NCBI GenBank assembly: GCA_900317855.1
Contig: ONIG01000011.1
Coordinates: 1 to 50,981 of the forward strand
DNA length: 50,981 nt
Direction: 5' to 3'
Source of the DNA: an uncultured Eubacteriales bacterium
Lineage (GTDB): Bacteria > Bacillota > Clostridia > Oscillospirales > Oscillospiraceae
Part shown: positions 13,339-21,440 of the stretch, one piece after another
Layout: every line of letters starts with the position of its first letter
Numbering within the stretch: position 1 is the first letter of the stretch
Notes under the pieces: generated by a model
What the model saw: the letters and a program-made list of their open reading frames with translations, nothing else
Database searches by the model: none
Told to the model about the DNA's origin: nothing
Position numbers and translations under genes: made by a program

Positions 13339-13956
13339 ATGAAAATTCTCATGATCAACGGCAGCCCGCATCCGCGCGGCTGCACATACACCGCCCTGCA
13401 CGAAATGGAGCGGGTGCTTCAGGCGGCGGAGGTTGAAACGCAGATCCTGACGGTTGGCGCCGAACAGATCGGCGGCTGCACCGCCTGTGGCGGATGCAAC
13501 GCGACCGGGCACTGCGTGCGCGGCGGCCTGGTGAACGACGCCATCGACGCGATGGAGACGGCGGATGCGCTCGTGCTCGCGTCCCCGGTGCACTATGCCG
13601 GGATTTCCGGCGCAATGTCGGCATTTTGCGACCGGCTCTTTTACGCCAGCGACGACTGGGCGAACAAGCCCTGCGCCTGCGTCGTCTCGGCGCGCCGCGC
13701 GGGCACAACGGCCGCGCTCGATCAGCTGGTCAAATACCCGATGATCTCGAACATGCCGGTCGTGTCCTCGCAGTACTGGCCGATGGTGCACGGTGCGTGC
13801 CCGGAGGACGTCGCGCAGGATGCGGAAGGGCTGCAGACCATGCGCCAGCTCGCGCGCAACCTGCTCTGGCTGGTGCGGTGCATCGCAGCCGGTGACGCGG
13901 CGGGCGTTGCGCGTCCGGAGACGGAAGTGCGCACATTCACCAATTTCATTCGCTGA
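13339..13956 (+). CDS. Flavodoxin-fold NAD(P)H/FMN reductase with Isf-like cysteine motif, 205 aa
   Basis: The N-terminal MKILMINGSPHPRG is the FMN phosphate-binding loop of the NADPH-dependent FMN reductase/iron-sulfur flavoprotein family. A compact cysteine motif lies at C47, C50, C53 and C59 (CX2CX2CX5C), the spacing known from iron-sulfur flavoprotein (Isf), so a [4Fe-4S] cluster beside FMN is likely. The ASPVHYAGISGAMSAFCDRL block is typical of the family. It lies just downstream of the reductase cassette but has its own promoter and terminator, so it may supply electrons or serve redox stress separately. The start is set by a GAGGTGAT box, also found in front of the truncated 5' copy at 1960. 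Confidence 0.85.
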   Translation: MKILMINGSPHPRGCTYTALHEMERVLQAAEVETQILTVGAEQIGGCTACGGCNATGHCVRGGLVNDAIDAMETADALVLASPVHYAGISGAMSAFCDRLFYASDDWANKPCACVVSARRAGTTAALDQLVKYPMISNMPVVSSQYWPMVHGACPEDVAQDAEGLQTMRQLARNLLWLVRCIAAGDAAGVARPETEVRTFTNFIR

Positions 13957-13976
13957 TTTTCGGCAGTATGACAAAA

Positions 13977-14013
13977 GACCAGCCGCCGCAGGCATTGCCT
14001 GCGGCGGCTGGTC
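13977..14013. terminator. Bidirectional terminator
   Basis: Near-perfect palindrome with 17-18-bp arms (GACCAGCCGCCGCAGGC and its complement) between convergent genes. The minus-strand side is followed by TTTTGT; the plus side has a weaker tail. Confidence 0.8.
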
Positions 14014-14033
14014 TCGTATTTGGGGAGGTGTGC

Positions 14034-14510
14034 TCAGCCGCGCTTTTTCACCCGGCGCTTGCCGGTCATGTGCTCGACAGTCAGGCACAGCACGGTCGTG
14101 CGCGGGATGACCGCCGTGGAAAACGGGAAGTCCGGCGCGCGGTACTGTGCCATGAGCACGCGCAGCGCGTGCTCCTTGCCGCTGTCCGGCACGACGGTGA
14201 TGCGCCCCTGACCGATGACGCTCTCATACGTCATGGTGCAGTTGCCGTGCTCGTCGTCGAGGATGAGGCCGTGGCCGCGGTCCATCTCGAACGATGCGTT
14301 CGGGTTTCTGGCGATGAGGTCGTACTTTGTGCCGGCGTTCGCGCCGTGAAAGTACAGACGGACGGTCTCGCCGTCAACCTCCAGACCGAAGTTCAGCGGC
14401 AGGATGTAGGGATACGGCTCGTCGTGCAGTGCGAGGCGGCACACGTCGCACCCGCGCATGACGGCGATGAGTTCGTTAAAATCTGTGATCTCGCGATCTG
14501 CTCTGCGCAT
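14034..14510 (-). CDS. NimA-like pyridoxamine 5'-phosphate oxidase-family flavoprotein, 158 aa
   Basis: Split-barrel flavin-binding fold. The N-terminal MRRADREITDFNELIAVM, the CRLALHDEPYPYILPLNFG block, then LYFHGANAGTKYDLIARNPN and the YESVIGQGR segment are characteristic of the PNPOx-related family that includes NimA-type nitroimidazole-resistance proteins. Members bind FMN and reduce small electrophiles, but many have no proven activity. The length is standard. The start follows AAAGGAGC. It is last in the minus-strand series after rluD (18-nt gap) and ends at the bidirectional terminator. Drug resistance should not be assumed from this sequence alone. Confidence 0.85.
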   Translation of the reverse strand: MRRADREITDFNELIAVMRGCDVCRLALHDEPYPYILPLNFGLEVDGETVRLYFHGANAGTKYDLIARNPNASFEMDRGHGLILDDEHGNCTMTYESVIGQGRITVVPDSGKEHALRVLMAQYRAPDFPFSTAVIPRTTVLCLTVEHMTGKRRVKKRG

Positions 14511-14528
14511 GAGAATGCTCCTTTCCGA

Positions 14529-15446
14529 TCAGCCGATGGGCGCGCCGAGACGCGCCAGCACGTCCTGAAAATATTCCGGCAGCGGGCAGGTGAACGTCAC
14601 GAGCTCGCCCGTGCGCGGGTGGATGAAGCGCAGCGCGCGCGCGTGCAGGCACTGTCCGCTCAGCCCCTTTTCCGGCCGCTTATGCCCGTAGACGAGGTCG
14701 CCGAGCAGGGGATGGCCGATGTGCGCCATGTGCACGCGGATCTGGTGCGTGCGGCCGGTCTCCAGCTCGCAGCGGATGTGCGTGTAGCCGTTGTAGCGCG
14801 CGATGACCGACCAGTGCGTGACGGCGCGGCGGGCGTTTTTTTGCGTCACGGCCATGCGCTTGCGGTCCGTCGGGTGGCGGCCGATGGGCGCGTCCACCGT
14901 GCCGGCATCGTCGCGCAGATTGCCGCAGACGACGGCCTCATACGTGCGCGCCATCGTGTGATCGGCCAGCTGCGCCGAGAGCGCCAGGTGCGCGAAGTCG
15001 TTCTTGGCCGCGACGAGCAGGCCGGATGTGTCCTTGTCGATGCGGTGTACGATGCCAGGCCGCCGCTCCCCGCCGACGCCGGAGAGACTCTCCCCGCAGT
15101 GGGCGAGCAGGGCGTTGACGAGCGTGCCGTCCTCGTGACCGGGCGCGGGATGCACGACCATGCCGCGCGGCTTGTTGACGACGATGAGGTCGTCGTCCTC
15201 GTATACCACGTCCAGCGGCAGATCCTGCGCCACGAGCTCCGAGGGCGCGGCGTCCGGCAGCGTCACGACAAACGTGTCGCCGGGGACGGTTTTGTAGTTT
15301 TTCTTCACGGGCGCGCCGTCTTTCGTCACCGCGCCCTGCGCGAGCAGCCGCTGGGCGGCGCTGCGCGTGAGCCCGGGCAAAGAGCGCGCGAGGAGAGCGT
15401 CGATCCGCTCGGCGCTCTCCTGTGTCTGAATCGTTCGTTGTTCCAT
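14529..15446 (-). CDS. RluD-family 23S rRNA/large ribosomal pseudouridine synthase, 305 aa
   Basis: An S4 RNA-binding domain at the N-terminus (about 10-70) precedes the RluA/RluD catalytic domain with HRIDKDTSGLLV, whose D137 is the nucleophile. RTHQIRVHMAHIGHPLLGD is a further family signature. The start at 15446 (MEQRTIQ) is chosen because its ATG overlaps the lspA stop as TAATG, a typical translational coupling. A much longer frame extends upstream but is antisense-like readthrough of the lspA tail. It corresponds in place to ylyB beside lspA in Bacillus. The site specificity (RluD versus RluC type) is not settled. Confidence 0.92.
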   Translation of the reverse strand: MEQRTIQTQESAERIDALLARSLPGLTRSAAQRLLAQGAVTKDGAPVKKNYKTVPGDTFVVTLPDAAPSELVAQDLPLDVVYEDDDLIVVNKPRGMVVHPAPGHEDGTLVNALLAHCGESLSGVGGERRPGIVHRIDKDTSGLLVAAKNDFAHLALSAQLADHTMARTYEAVVCGNLRDDAGTVDAPIGRHPTDRKRMAVTQKNARRAVTHWSVIARYNGYTHIRCELETGRTHQIRVHMAHIGHPLLGDLVYGHKRPEKGLSGQCLHARALRFIHPRTGELVTFTCPLPEYFQDVLARLGAPIG

Positions 15447-16372
15447 TAGAAATCCGAAAACTCCGCCAAAATGTCGTCGAGTGAGTACGCTGCGCCGTCG
15501 GCACTGCCGTCCGCGCCGTCGTCCGGCTTGGGCGTTTCCGGCTCGGCGGGCGCAGCGGGTGTGCTGTTGAGATAGGCCAGCAGCGGGTCTGCCGCCTCGG
15601 CCGCAGGCTGCGCCGCCGGTTCGGGCTGCACGGGTGCTGCCGCTTTGGGCGCCGGGTCTGCCGCCTCGGGCGCGGGCGCTGCCGGTTTGGGCGCGGCAGG
15701 CGTCACCGGCTGCGCCTGCACGGGCGCGCGGTCCCACGCCGCGAAGGGATCGTCCTTCGCCGGGGCCGGGGCCACCGGGTGCGCGGCGGGCTCTTTCGGC
15801 GCGGCGGGCTGCGCGATGGGCTGCTGCTTCTGGGCGGGCAGGTGCAGCTTGTGCGCGCGGACGGGGGCATCCGTGTGCTTGCGGGGCTTGCGCGCCGGTT
15901 TCGGCGCGGGCTCGCCCTCGCTGCCGTCACCCCGATAGAAGATGACGTGCAGGCACAGGGCGATGCCGGCCACGACGATGAAGATATCCGCCAGGTTGAA
16001 CACGGCGAAGCGCACGAACAGGAAGTTGAACATGTCCACTACGTAGCCGCTGAGGATGCGGTCGATGCAGTTGCCGACCGCACCGGCCAGCACGAGCACG
16101 ACCGACCAGCGGCCGACCTTGCCGTGCACGACGTTGCGCCGCAGGCAGAACACCGCGATGGCGGCGAACACGAGCGTGAAGATGACGAAGATCCAGTGCG
16201 GCGCGTGCTGCAGGATGCTGAACGCGGCGCCGTTGTTGTGGATATTCGTCAGCTCCAGCACGCCGGGGATGAGCGTGACGTGCCCGGTGTCGAGCGGGAT
16301 GTTGAGCGTGACCCAGTACTTCAGGCCTTGGTCAGCGATGAGGATCAGGATGGCTACGATGGCATACCACAT
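15446..16372 (-). CDS. lspA: Lipoprotein signal peptidase II with long Pro/Ala-rich C-terminal tail, 308 aa
   Basis: Residues 1-150 are a normal LspA: four membrane segments, NNGAAFS (46-52), GNCIDR (100-105), and the catalytic aspartates D113 (YVVD) and D129 (FNLAD). The enzyme cleaves prolipoprotein signal peptides at the membrane. The family is usually 150-180 residues; here another ~155 residues follow. They are basic at first (KPARKPRKH), then low-complexity Pro/Ala/Glu, and end in a conserved-looking acidic helix YSLDDILAEFSDF. The tail faces the cytoplasm in the known LspA topology. It is unlikely to be a frameshift fusion because the frame and the TAATG overlap with rluD are intact. 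ileS lies 42 nt upstream. The tail function is unknown. Confidence 0.92.
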   Translation of the reverse strand: MWYAIVAILILIADQGLKYWVTLNIPLDTGHVTLIPGVLELTNIHNNGAAFSILQHAPHWIFVIFTLVFAAIAVFCLRRNVVHGKVGRWSVVLVLAGAVGNCIDRILSGYVVDMFNFLFVRFAVFNLADIFIVVAGIALCLHVIFYRGDGSEGEPAPKPARKPRKHTDAPVRAHKLHLPAQKQQPIAQPAAPKEPAAHPVAPAPAKDDPFAAWDRAPVQAQPVTPAAPKPAAPAPEAADPAPKAAAPVQPEPAAQPAAEAADPLLAYLNSTPAAPAEPETPKPDDGADGSADGAAYSLDDILAEFSDF

Positions 16373-16414
16373 AGCGGTTCCTCGCTTTCGGATCAGGATT
16401 TTGGGATCGGTGGT

Positions 16415-19222
16415 TTACTCCGCCTTCTGCGCGGCGACGACGGCGGCGCAGCGCGGGCACAGACCGGTCTCGGGGTCGGCCTGCTCGGAGTGCATCCAGC
16501 AGCGCGGGCACTTGGTGCCGGGCGCGTTGCGCACGGAGATGTGCAGGCCGGGGAAGTTCGTGCCGGTGCCGGTGACGGCATCTTCCGGCACGTCGCCGCC
16601 GACGAGGCACTGCGACACAATGAGCAGCTCGGGCAGGTTCATGCTCTGCACGTCGTCGAGCGCGGCCTTGGCGGCCTCGTCGTCGGCACGCAGCGTCACG
16701 GCAGCCTCGAGCGGCTTGCCGATGCGCTTTTCGGCGCGAGCGGCCTCGAGCACGCCGTTGACATCCGTGCGGACGCGGATCAGCTGATCCCACTTGGCAA
16801 GCTCGGCGTCGCTGAGCGCATAGGCGTCGAACGGCTGATTCATGACGTTGAGCAGCACGTTGCGCGCGTCGTCCTCGGCGCGGTGCGGCATGGCCAGCCA
16901 GATCTCGTCGCAGGTGAAGGCGAGGATCGGCGCGAACATCTTCGTCATGCTGTCGAGGATGAGGAACAGGGCCGTCTGCGCGCTGCGGCGCTTGAGCCCG
17001 TTGCGCTCCTCGCAGTAGAGGCGGTCCTTGATGATGTCGAGATAGAAGCTCGAGAGCTCCACGACGCAGAAATCGTTGATCGCGTGCGAGACCACGTGGA
17101 ATTCATAGTTGTCGTAGGCCTTGGCCACGCGGCGGATGAGATCGTTGAGCTTCGTGATGGCCCAGCGGTCGAGCGGGAGCATGTCCTCCGGCGCGACGAG
17201 GTGCTCGGCGTCGAACCCGTCGAGGTTGCCGAGGCAGTAGCGCGCCGTGTTGCGGAACTTGAGGTAGTTTTGCGTCAGCTGTTTGAAGATCTCCTTGGAG
17301 CAGCGCATGTCGGCGTGGTAGTCGGCCGAGCCTGCCCACAGGCGCAGCATGTCGGCGCCGAACTCATTGATGATCTCAGCCGGGTCCATGCCGTTGCCGA
17401 GGGATTTGTGCATGGCCTTGCCCTCGCCGTCCACGGTCCAGCCGTGGGTCAGGCACTCGCGGTACGGGGCGCCCTTACCGAGCGCGCCGACGGCCACAAG
17501 CAGAGACGACTGGAACCAGCCGCGGTACTGGTCGCCGCCCTCGATATACATATCCGCCGGCCAGAAGCCCTGGTCGCGCTGCATGGCGGCGACGTGGGTG
17601 GAGCCGGAGTCGAACCAGCCGTCGAGGGTGTCGGTCTCCTGGGTGAAGTGCTTGCCGCCGCAGTGCGGGCAGGTGAAGCCTTCGGGCAGGATGTCGGCCG
17701 CCGGGCGGTCGAACCAGGCGTTGCTGCCTTCCTTTTCAAAGAGCTTTGCGACCGCGTCGATGCTCTCTTCGTTGCACACGGGCTTGTGGCAGTCGTCACA
17801 GTAGAACACCGGGATCGGCAGGCCCCAGCGGCGCTGGCGGGAGATGCACCAGTCGGCGCGTTCGCGGATCATGGCGCCCATGCGTTCCTTGCCCCAGCTC
17901 GGGATCCAGCGCACGTCCTCGCACGCGGCGACGGCCTCTTCCTTGAACGAATCGACGGAGCAGAACCACTGCGGCGTGGCGCGGAAGATGATCGGCTGTT
18001 TGCAGCGCCAGCAGTGCGGGTAGCTGTGCACGATGTCCTCGCTGGCGAACAGGGAACCGGCTTCCTTCATGTCCGCGAGGATGACGGGGTTGGATTCCTC
18101 CGTGGACATGCCGGCGTACTTGCCGGCGTAGTCGGTGTGGCGGCCCTGATCGTCCACGGGCACGACCATGTCCATGCCGTAGCGCTTGCAGGTCAGGTAG
18201 TCGTCGGCGCCGAAGCCGGGCGCAGTGTGCACGCAGCCGGTGCCGGAATCCATCGTGACGTAGTCCGCCAGCACCAGGCGCGAGGTCTTGGGCAGGAACG
18301 GATGGTCGGCGAGCATGTTCTCAAAGAAGTCGCCCGGGTGCTGCTCGAGCACCTCATAGCTGTCAAAGCCGCCGATGTGCATGACCTTCTCGGTCAGGGC
18401 GTCGGCCATGATGTAGACCTCGCCGTTCGGGGCCTGCACGAGGTTGTACAGTTCGCGCGGGTTGAGTGCGATGGCAAGGTTGCCGGGCAGGGTCCAGATC
18501 GTCGTTGTCCAGATGACGAAGAAGAGCTTGCTGTGGTCAACGTTCGGCAGCTTGCCGAGGTCGTCGTGCATCGGGAACTTCACGTACACGGTCGTGCACG
18601 GATCGTCCTGATACTCGATCTCCGCCTCGGCGAGAGCGGTCTCGTCGTGGGCGCACCAGTACACGGGCTTGAGGCCCTTATAGATGTGGCCGTTTTGATA
18701 CATCTTGCCGAACACGCGCACCTCGTCGGCCTCGAAGCCCTTGTTCATGGTCTTGTAGGGGTGCTCCCAGTCGCCCATGACGCCCATGCGCTTGAAGCCG
18801 GCCATCTGGCGGTCGATATATTTCTGCGCATAGTCATGGCACGCGCTGCGGAAGTCGGCGATGCTCATGGCCTTGTGATTGAGTTTCTGCTCCTTGATGA
18901 TGGCGCTCTCGATGGGCATGCCGTGGTTGTCCCAGCCGGGGATGTAGGGCGTGTAGTAGCCGCGCATGGCGTAGGAGCGGACGATGAAGTCCTTGAGCGC
19001 CTTGTTGAGCGCGTGGCCCATGTGGATGTCGCCGTTGGAGAACGGAGGGCCGTCATGCAGGCTGAAGCGCGGCTTGCCGTCGTTCTTCTTGAGCATTTCG
19101 TGGTACAGGTCCATGTCGTACCAGCGCTGGAGCATCGCGGGCTCCCGCTTGGCAAGGCCGGCGCGCATAGGGAAGTCTGTTTTCGGCAGATTGATCGTGG
19201 CGTTGAAATCGTTCTTGGACAT
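16415..19222 (-). CDS. ileS: Isoleucyl-tRNA synthetase, 935 aa
   Basis: Class I synthetase charging tRNA-Ile. The HIGH motif is HMGH at 67-70 and the KMSKS loop reads AMHKSLGN at 603-610, so the first Lys of the loop is Ala. The editing (CP1) domain lies between, with WTTTIWTLPGN and the GTGCVHTAPGFG segment. The C-terminal zinc ribbon CPRCW...CPRC (last ~40 residues) is complete. Its length is typical of the bacterial short form. It lies in the divIVA-ileS-lspA order known from Bacillota. A terminator-like stem at 19257-19298 separates it from divIVA, so it probably has its own promoter or partial readthrough. I saw no T-box leader in the 93-nt gap. Confidence 0.97.
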   Translation of the reverse strand: MSKNDFNATINLPKTDFPMRAGLAKREPAMLQRWYDMDLYHEMLKKNDGKPRFSLHDGPPFSNGDIHMGHALNKALKDFIVRSYAMRGYYTPYIPGWDNHGMPIESAIIKEQKLNHKAMSIADFRSACHDYAQKYIDRQMAGFKRMGVMGDWEHPYKTMNKGFEADEVRVFGKMYQNGHIYKGLKPVYWCAHDETALAEAEIEYQDDPCTTVYVKFPMHDDLGKLPNVDHSKLFFVIWTTTIWTLPGNLAIALNPRELYNLVQAPNGEVYIMADALTEKVMHIGGFDSYEVLEQHPGDFFENMLADHPFLPKTSRLVLADYVTMDSGTGCVHTAPGFGADDYLTCKRYGMDMVVPVDDQGRHTDYAGKYAGMSTEESNPVILADMKEAGSLFASEDIVHSYPHCWRCKQPIIFRATPQWFCSVDSFKEEAVAACEDVRWIPSWGKERMGAMIRERADWCISRQRRWGLPIPVFYCDDCHKPVCNEESIDAVAKLFEKEGSNAWFDRPAADILPEGFTCPHCGGKHFTQETDTLDGWFDSGSTHVAAMQRDQGFWPADMYIEGGDQYRGWFQSSLLVAVGALGKGAPYRECLTHGWTVDGEGKAMHKSLGNGMDPAEIINEFGADMLRLWAGSADYHADMRCSKEIFKQLTQNYLKFRNTARYCLGNLDGFDAEHLVAPEDMLPLDRWAITKLNDLIRRVAKAYDNYEFHVVSHAINDFCVVELSSFYLDIIKDRLYCEERNGLKRRSAQTALFLILDSMTKMFAPILAFTCDEIWLAMPHRAEDDARNVLLNVMNQPFDAYALSDAELAKWDQLIRVRTDVNGVLEAARAEKRIGKPLEAAVTLRADDEAAKAALDDVQSMNLPELLIVSQCLVGGDVPEDAVTGTGTNFPGLHISVRNAPGTKCPRCWMHSEQADPETGLCPRCAAVVAAQKAE

Positions 19223-19256
19223 GGTTCTATCTTTCTCCTCTCAGAGTTTTTTCATC

Positions 19257-19298
19257 AAAAATTGCGCAGGGCGGTACGGCACCGGCCGTCCCGCCCTG
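19257..19298 (-). terminator. Intrinsic terminator after divIVA
   Basis: Minus strand: stem CAGGGCGGgACGGC / GCCGTaCCGCCCTG with one mismatch, followed after CGC by TTTTT (19261-19257). It sits 18 nt past the divIVA stop and upstream of ileS. Confidence 0.65.
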
Positions 19299-19315
19299 GT
19301 TGATTGCGTGTTCAC

Positions 19316-20002
19316 TCAGCTGTTATGCAGGAAGTGATAAAGCTGCGTGGCGTCGTCTGCTGCACTGTCGGCTGCGGTGTCGTCGGTCTCCACCGGCTGC
19401 GCCTCCACGGGGGCGGCGGCAACGGCGGCGGCTTCCGCAGGCTGCGCGGCGGCCGGAGCTTCCGGCTGCGCGGGCTGCTCCACCGGCGCGGACACCGGCT
19501 CGGCAGGGGCTGCGCTCACGCTTGCAGGCTGGGCTGCAGGCTGCGCGGCCGCGGCTTTTGACCCGGCGATCTTATCCAGGTACTCGAGCTGATTCATGCA
19601 CAGATTACGCACATCTTCCAGAAATTTTGCGCAGGACGTTTTGGCGGTGAGGAGTTTGGCTTCCTCGTTGGCGGTTTCGTGCTGCAGGCCGCCAAGTATT
19701 CGGTCGGACGTGCTCTTGGCCTCGCTGAGTATCTTGTCAGCGCTGGCTTTGGCATCGTCCTCTATCTGCTTGCCGACCTTCTGGGCCGACAGTATGGCCA
19801 GACGCATGGCGTCTTCGCTGGCGCGGTACTCTTCTATCTTATCGACCAGCACCTTCATCTTGCCCTTGAGCACGGCGATCTCCTTCTGCGCGTTGGCAAG
19901 CTCGGTGGCCACTTCTTCCTGATAGTTCTGCACGGCGGCCATGTCGTATCCGCCGAACATTGCTTTTTCAAACGTTTTTTCCCGAATATCCTGAGGAGTC
20001 AT
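19316..20002 (-). CDS. divIVA: DivIVA-family septum/pole protein, 228 aa
   Basis: The N-terminus TPQDIREKTFEKAMFGGYDM holds the DivIVA membrane-curvature-binding signature (DI-x4-F ... GYD). A coiled coil runs from about residue 25 to 145 (EEVATELANAQKEIAVLKGK onward). The rest, ~80 residues, is Ala/Pro/Glu/Gln-rich with a short conserved-looking end (ATQLYHFLHNS). DivIVA marks poles and septa and recruits division or cell-wall partners. It lies downstream of sepF. ylmG and ylmH, usual between sepF and divIVA in Bacillus, are absent. The low-complexity tail resembles that of LspA in composition. Confidence 0.9.
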   Translation of the reverse strand: MTPQDIREKTFEKAMFGGYDMAAVQNYQEEVATELANAQKEIAVLKGKMKVLVDKIEEYRASEDAMRLAILSAQKVGKQIEDDAKASADKILSEAKSTSDRILGGLQHETANEEAKLLTAKTSCAKFLEDVRNLCMNQLEYLDKIAGSKAAAAQPAAQPASVSAAPAEPVSAPVEQPAQPEAPAAAQPAEAAAVAAAPVEAQPVETDDTAADSAADDATQLYHFLHNS

Positions 20003-20073
20003 GTTGGATAGTCCTCCATTCTTTCTATAGGTGTACTACACGATGGACACTGTCAGAGACAGTATGCCCGGAT

Positions 20074-20643
20074 TTACAGGTGGAACTCACCCGACTCCAT
20101 GTCGTCGGGCTGATCACTCATGAGGTCAACGTTGCACGGCGTGATGATATACGTCTTGCTTGCGGCGGGGCGGATATCGCCTCTCTGTGCGTAGGCGACG
20201 CCGGAAAGGAAGTCGATCAGCCGCCGGGCGATGCCCGGATCTGCCCTTTCCAGATTCATAAGCACGGCGTGGTAGCTGCGCAGGTGGTCGGCGATCTCTC
20301 TGGCGGCCTCAAACTGCGTTGGCGCAACGAGCACGACCTTGAGCTGTTCACCGCTGTTGAGATTGACGACCTTGTCGGTCACGCGGCTGTCGCCCCGCGG
20401 CGCATAGCTCGGTGCGGGCCGCTCCGGCTCCGTCACCGGATCGTCGCGGACAAAGGTGCTCTTTTTCGGCGCGGACGCCGGGCGGCGGGGCGCGGCCGGA
20501 CGCGCCTGTGCCGGGCGGGCCTGAGCCGGACGCGCCGGCGCGGGTTCTTCCACGACCGGGATGGCTTCATCCTCATCATCAAAAAACTCGTCGTCGTCAT
20601 CGTACGGACGGGTCATTTTTTTCAGTTCATCCAAAAATCCCAT
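20074..20643 (-). CDS. sepF: Cell division protein SepF, 189 aa
   Basis: The N-terminal MGFLDELKKM is the amphipathic membrane-anchoring helix of SepF. An acidic linker (DDDDEFFDDEDE) and a Pro/Ala/Arg-rich segment (about 40-80) lead to the C-terminal SepF domain (about 95-180: VVNLNSGEQLKVVLVAPTQF, then DFLSGVAYA). SepF bundles FtsZ filaments and tethers them to the membrane. The start at 20643 follows an AAAAGGGGGG-type box; an upstream in-frame ATG at 20688 would spoil the membrane helix. yggS is upstream and divIVA downstream. Confidence 0.93.
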   Translation of the reverse strand: MGFLDELKKMTRPYDDDDEFFDDEDEAIPVVEEPAPARPAQARPAQARPAAPRRPASAPKKSTFVRDDPVTEPERPAPSYAPRGDSRVTDKVVNLNSGEQLKVVLVAPTQFEAAREIADHLRSYHAVLMNLERADPGIARRLIDFLSGVAYAQRGDIRPAASKTYIITPCNVDLMSDQPDDMESGEFHL

Positions 20644-20718
20644 TCGGGACCCCCCTTTTACGTGCCGGCGGCTGCTGTGCCGCTGCACTGATCTCTGCGG
20701 AGTGGGCCGAAACGGCGC

Positions 20719-21423
20719 TCAGTGCCGGGAATAATCCCGCGCGCCAAAGATCGACGAGCCGACGCGCACCATGTTCGCACCGGCGGAAATGGCGTCTTCA
20801 AAGTCTCCGCTCATACCCATGGACAGAAAGTCCATAGAAACATTATCGTATTTTTTTCTGCCGATGTCAACAAAAAGCTCATGCATTTTCGTAAAATATG
20901 CATGATTTCCGTCGGAAGTTTCTGCCACGGGCGGGATCGCCATCAGGCCGCGCACGCGAATATGCGCGCAGCCGGCGGCCGTTTCCAGCAATTGCGGCAG
21001 GGCGGCGGGGTCCACGCCGCTCTTGGCGGCCTCGCCGCCGATGTTCACTTCCAGCAGGATGTCCTGCACGATGCCCTGCATGGCCGCGCGCTTTTCGATC
21101 ATGGCCAGCAGCTCCGGCGAGTCCACCGACTGGATGAGATCGACCTTGCCCACGACCTGCCGGACCTTGTTCGTCTGCAGGTGGCCGATGAAGTGCAGCG
21201 GCGCGCCGGTGTAGGCGTCCTGGGCGAGCTTTTCGGTCATCTCCTGCACGCGGTTCTCGCCGCAGGCGTCGATCCCGGCGGCGACGGCCTCGCGCACGCG
21301 CGCGGCGTCGTTCATCTTCGTCGCTGCCACGAGCGTGATGTCGGCGCCCGTGCGGCCCATCTGGCGGGCGGCGGCGTCGATGCGCGCGCGGATGGCGGCA
21401 ATGTTTTCGGCAATGGTGCTCAT
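20719..21423 (-). CDS. yggS: YggS-family PLP-binding protein (PLP homeostasis), 234 aa
   Basis: Alanine-racemase-like barrel with the PLP lysine K36 in LVAATKMND, the GENRVQEM segment and the HFIGHLQTNK motif; the end SMGMSGDFEDAISAGANMVR is diagnostic. Proteins of this family (YggS/YlmE/PROSC) have no known catalysis and buffer intracellular pyridoxal phosphate. It lies 17 nt after the HlyD-like gene and just before sepF, matching ylmE-sepF order in Bacillus. Confidence 0.95.
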   Translation of the reverse strand: MSTIAENIAAIRARIDAAARQMGRTGADITLVAATKMNDAARVREAVAAGIDACGENRVQEMTEKLAQDAYTGAPLHFIGHLQTNKVRQVVGKVDLIQSVDSPELLAMIEKRAAMQGIVQDILLEVNIGGEAAKSGVDPAALPQLLETAAGCAHIRVRGLMAIPPVAETSDGNHAYFTKMHELFVDIGRKKYDNVSMDFLSMGMSGDFEDAISAGANMVRVGSSIFGARDYSRH

Positions 21424-21440
21424 AGTGGGTGGTGCCTCCC

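Noticed and set aside
14034..14510. Nitroimidazole-resistance (nim) gene call
   Set aside because: The family match is to NimA-like flavoproteins in general; most members are not proven resistance determinants, so only the family is named.
15779..19303. Long plus-strand open frame opposite lspA and ileS (about 1170 codons)
   Set aside because: Antisense of ileS; the composition is that of a GC-rich shadow frame and no motif is present.
19223..19315. T-box upstream of ileS
   Set aside because: The gap is only 93 nt, is occupied by the divIVA terminator and has no T-box sequence.
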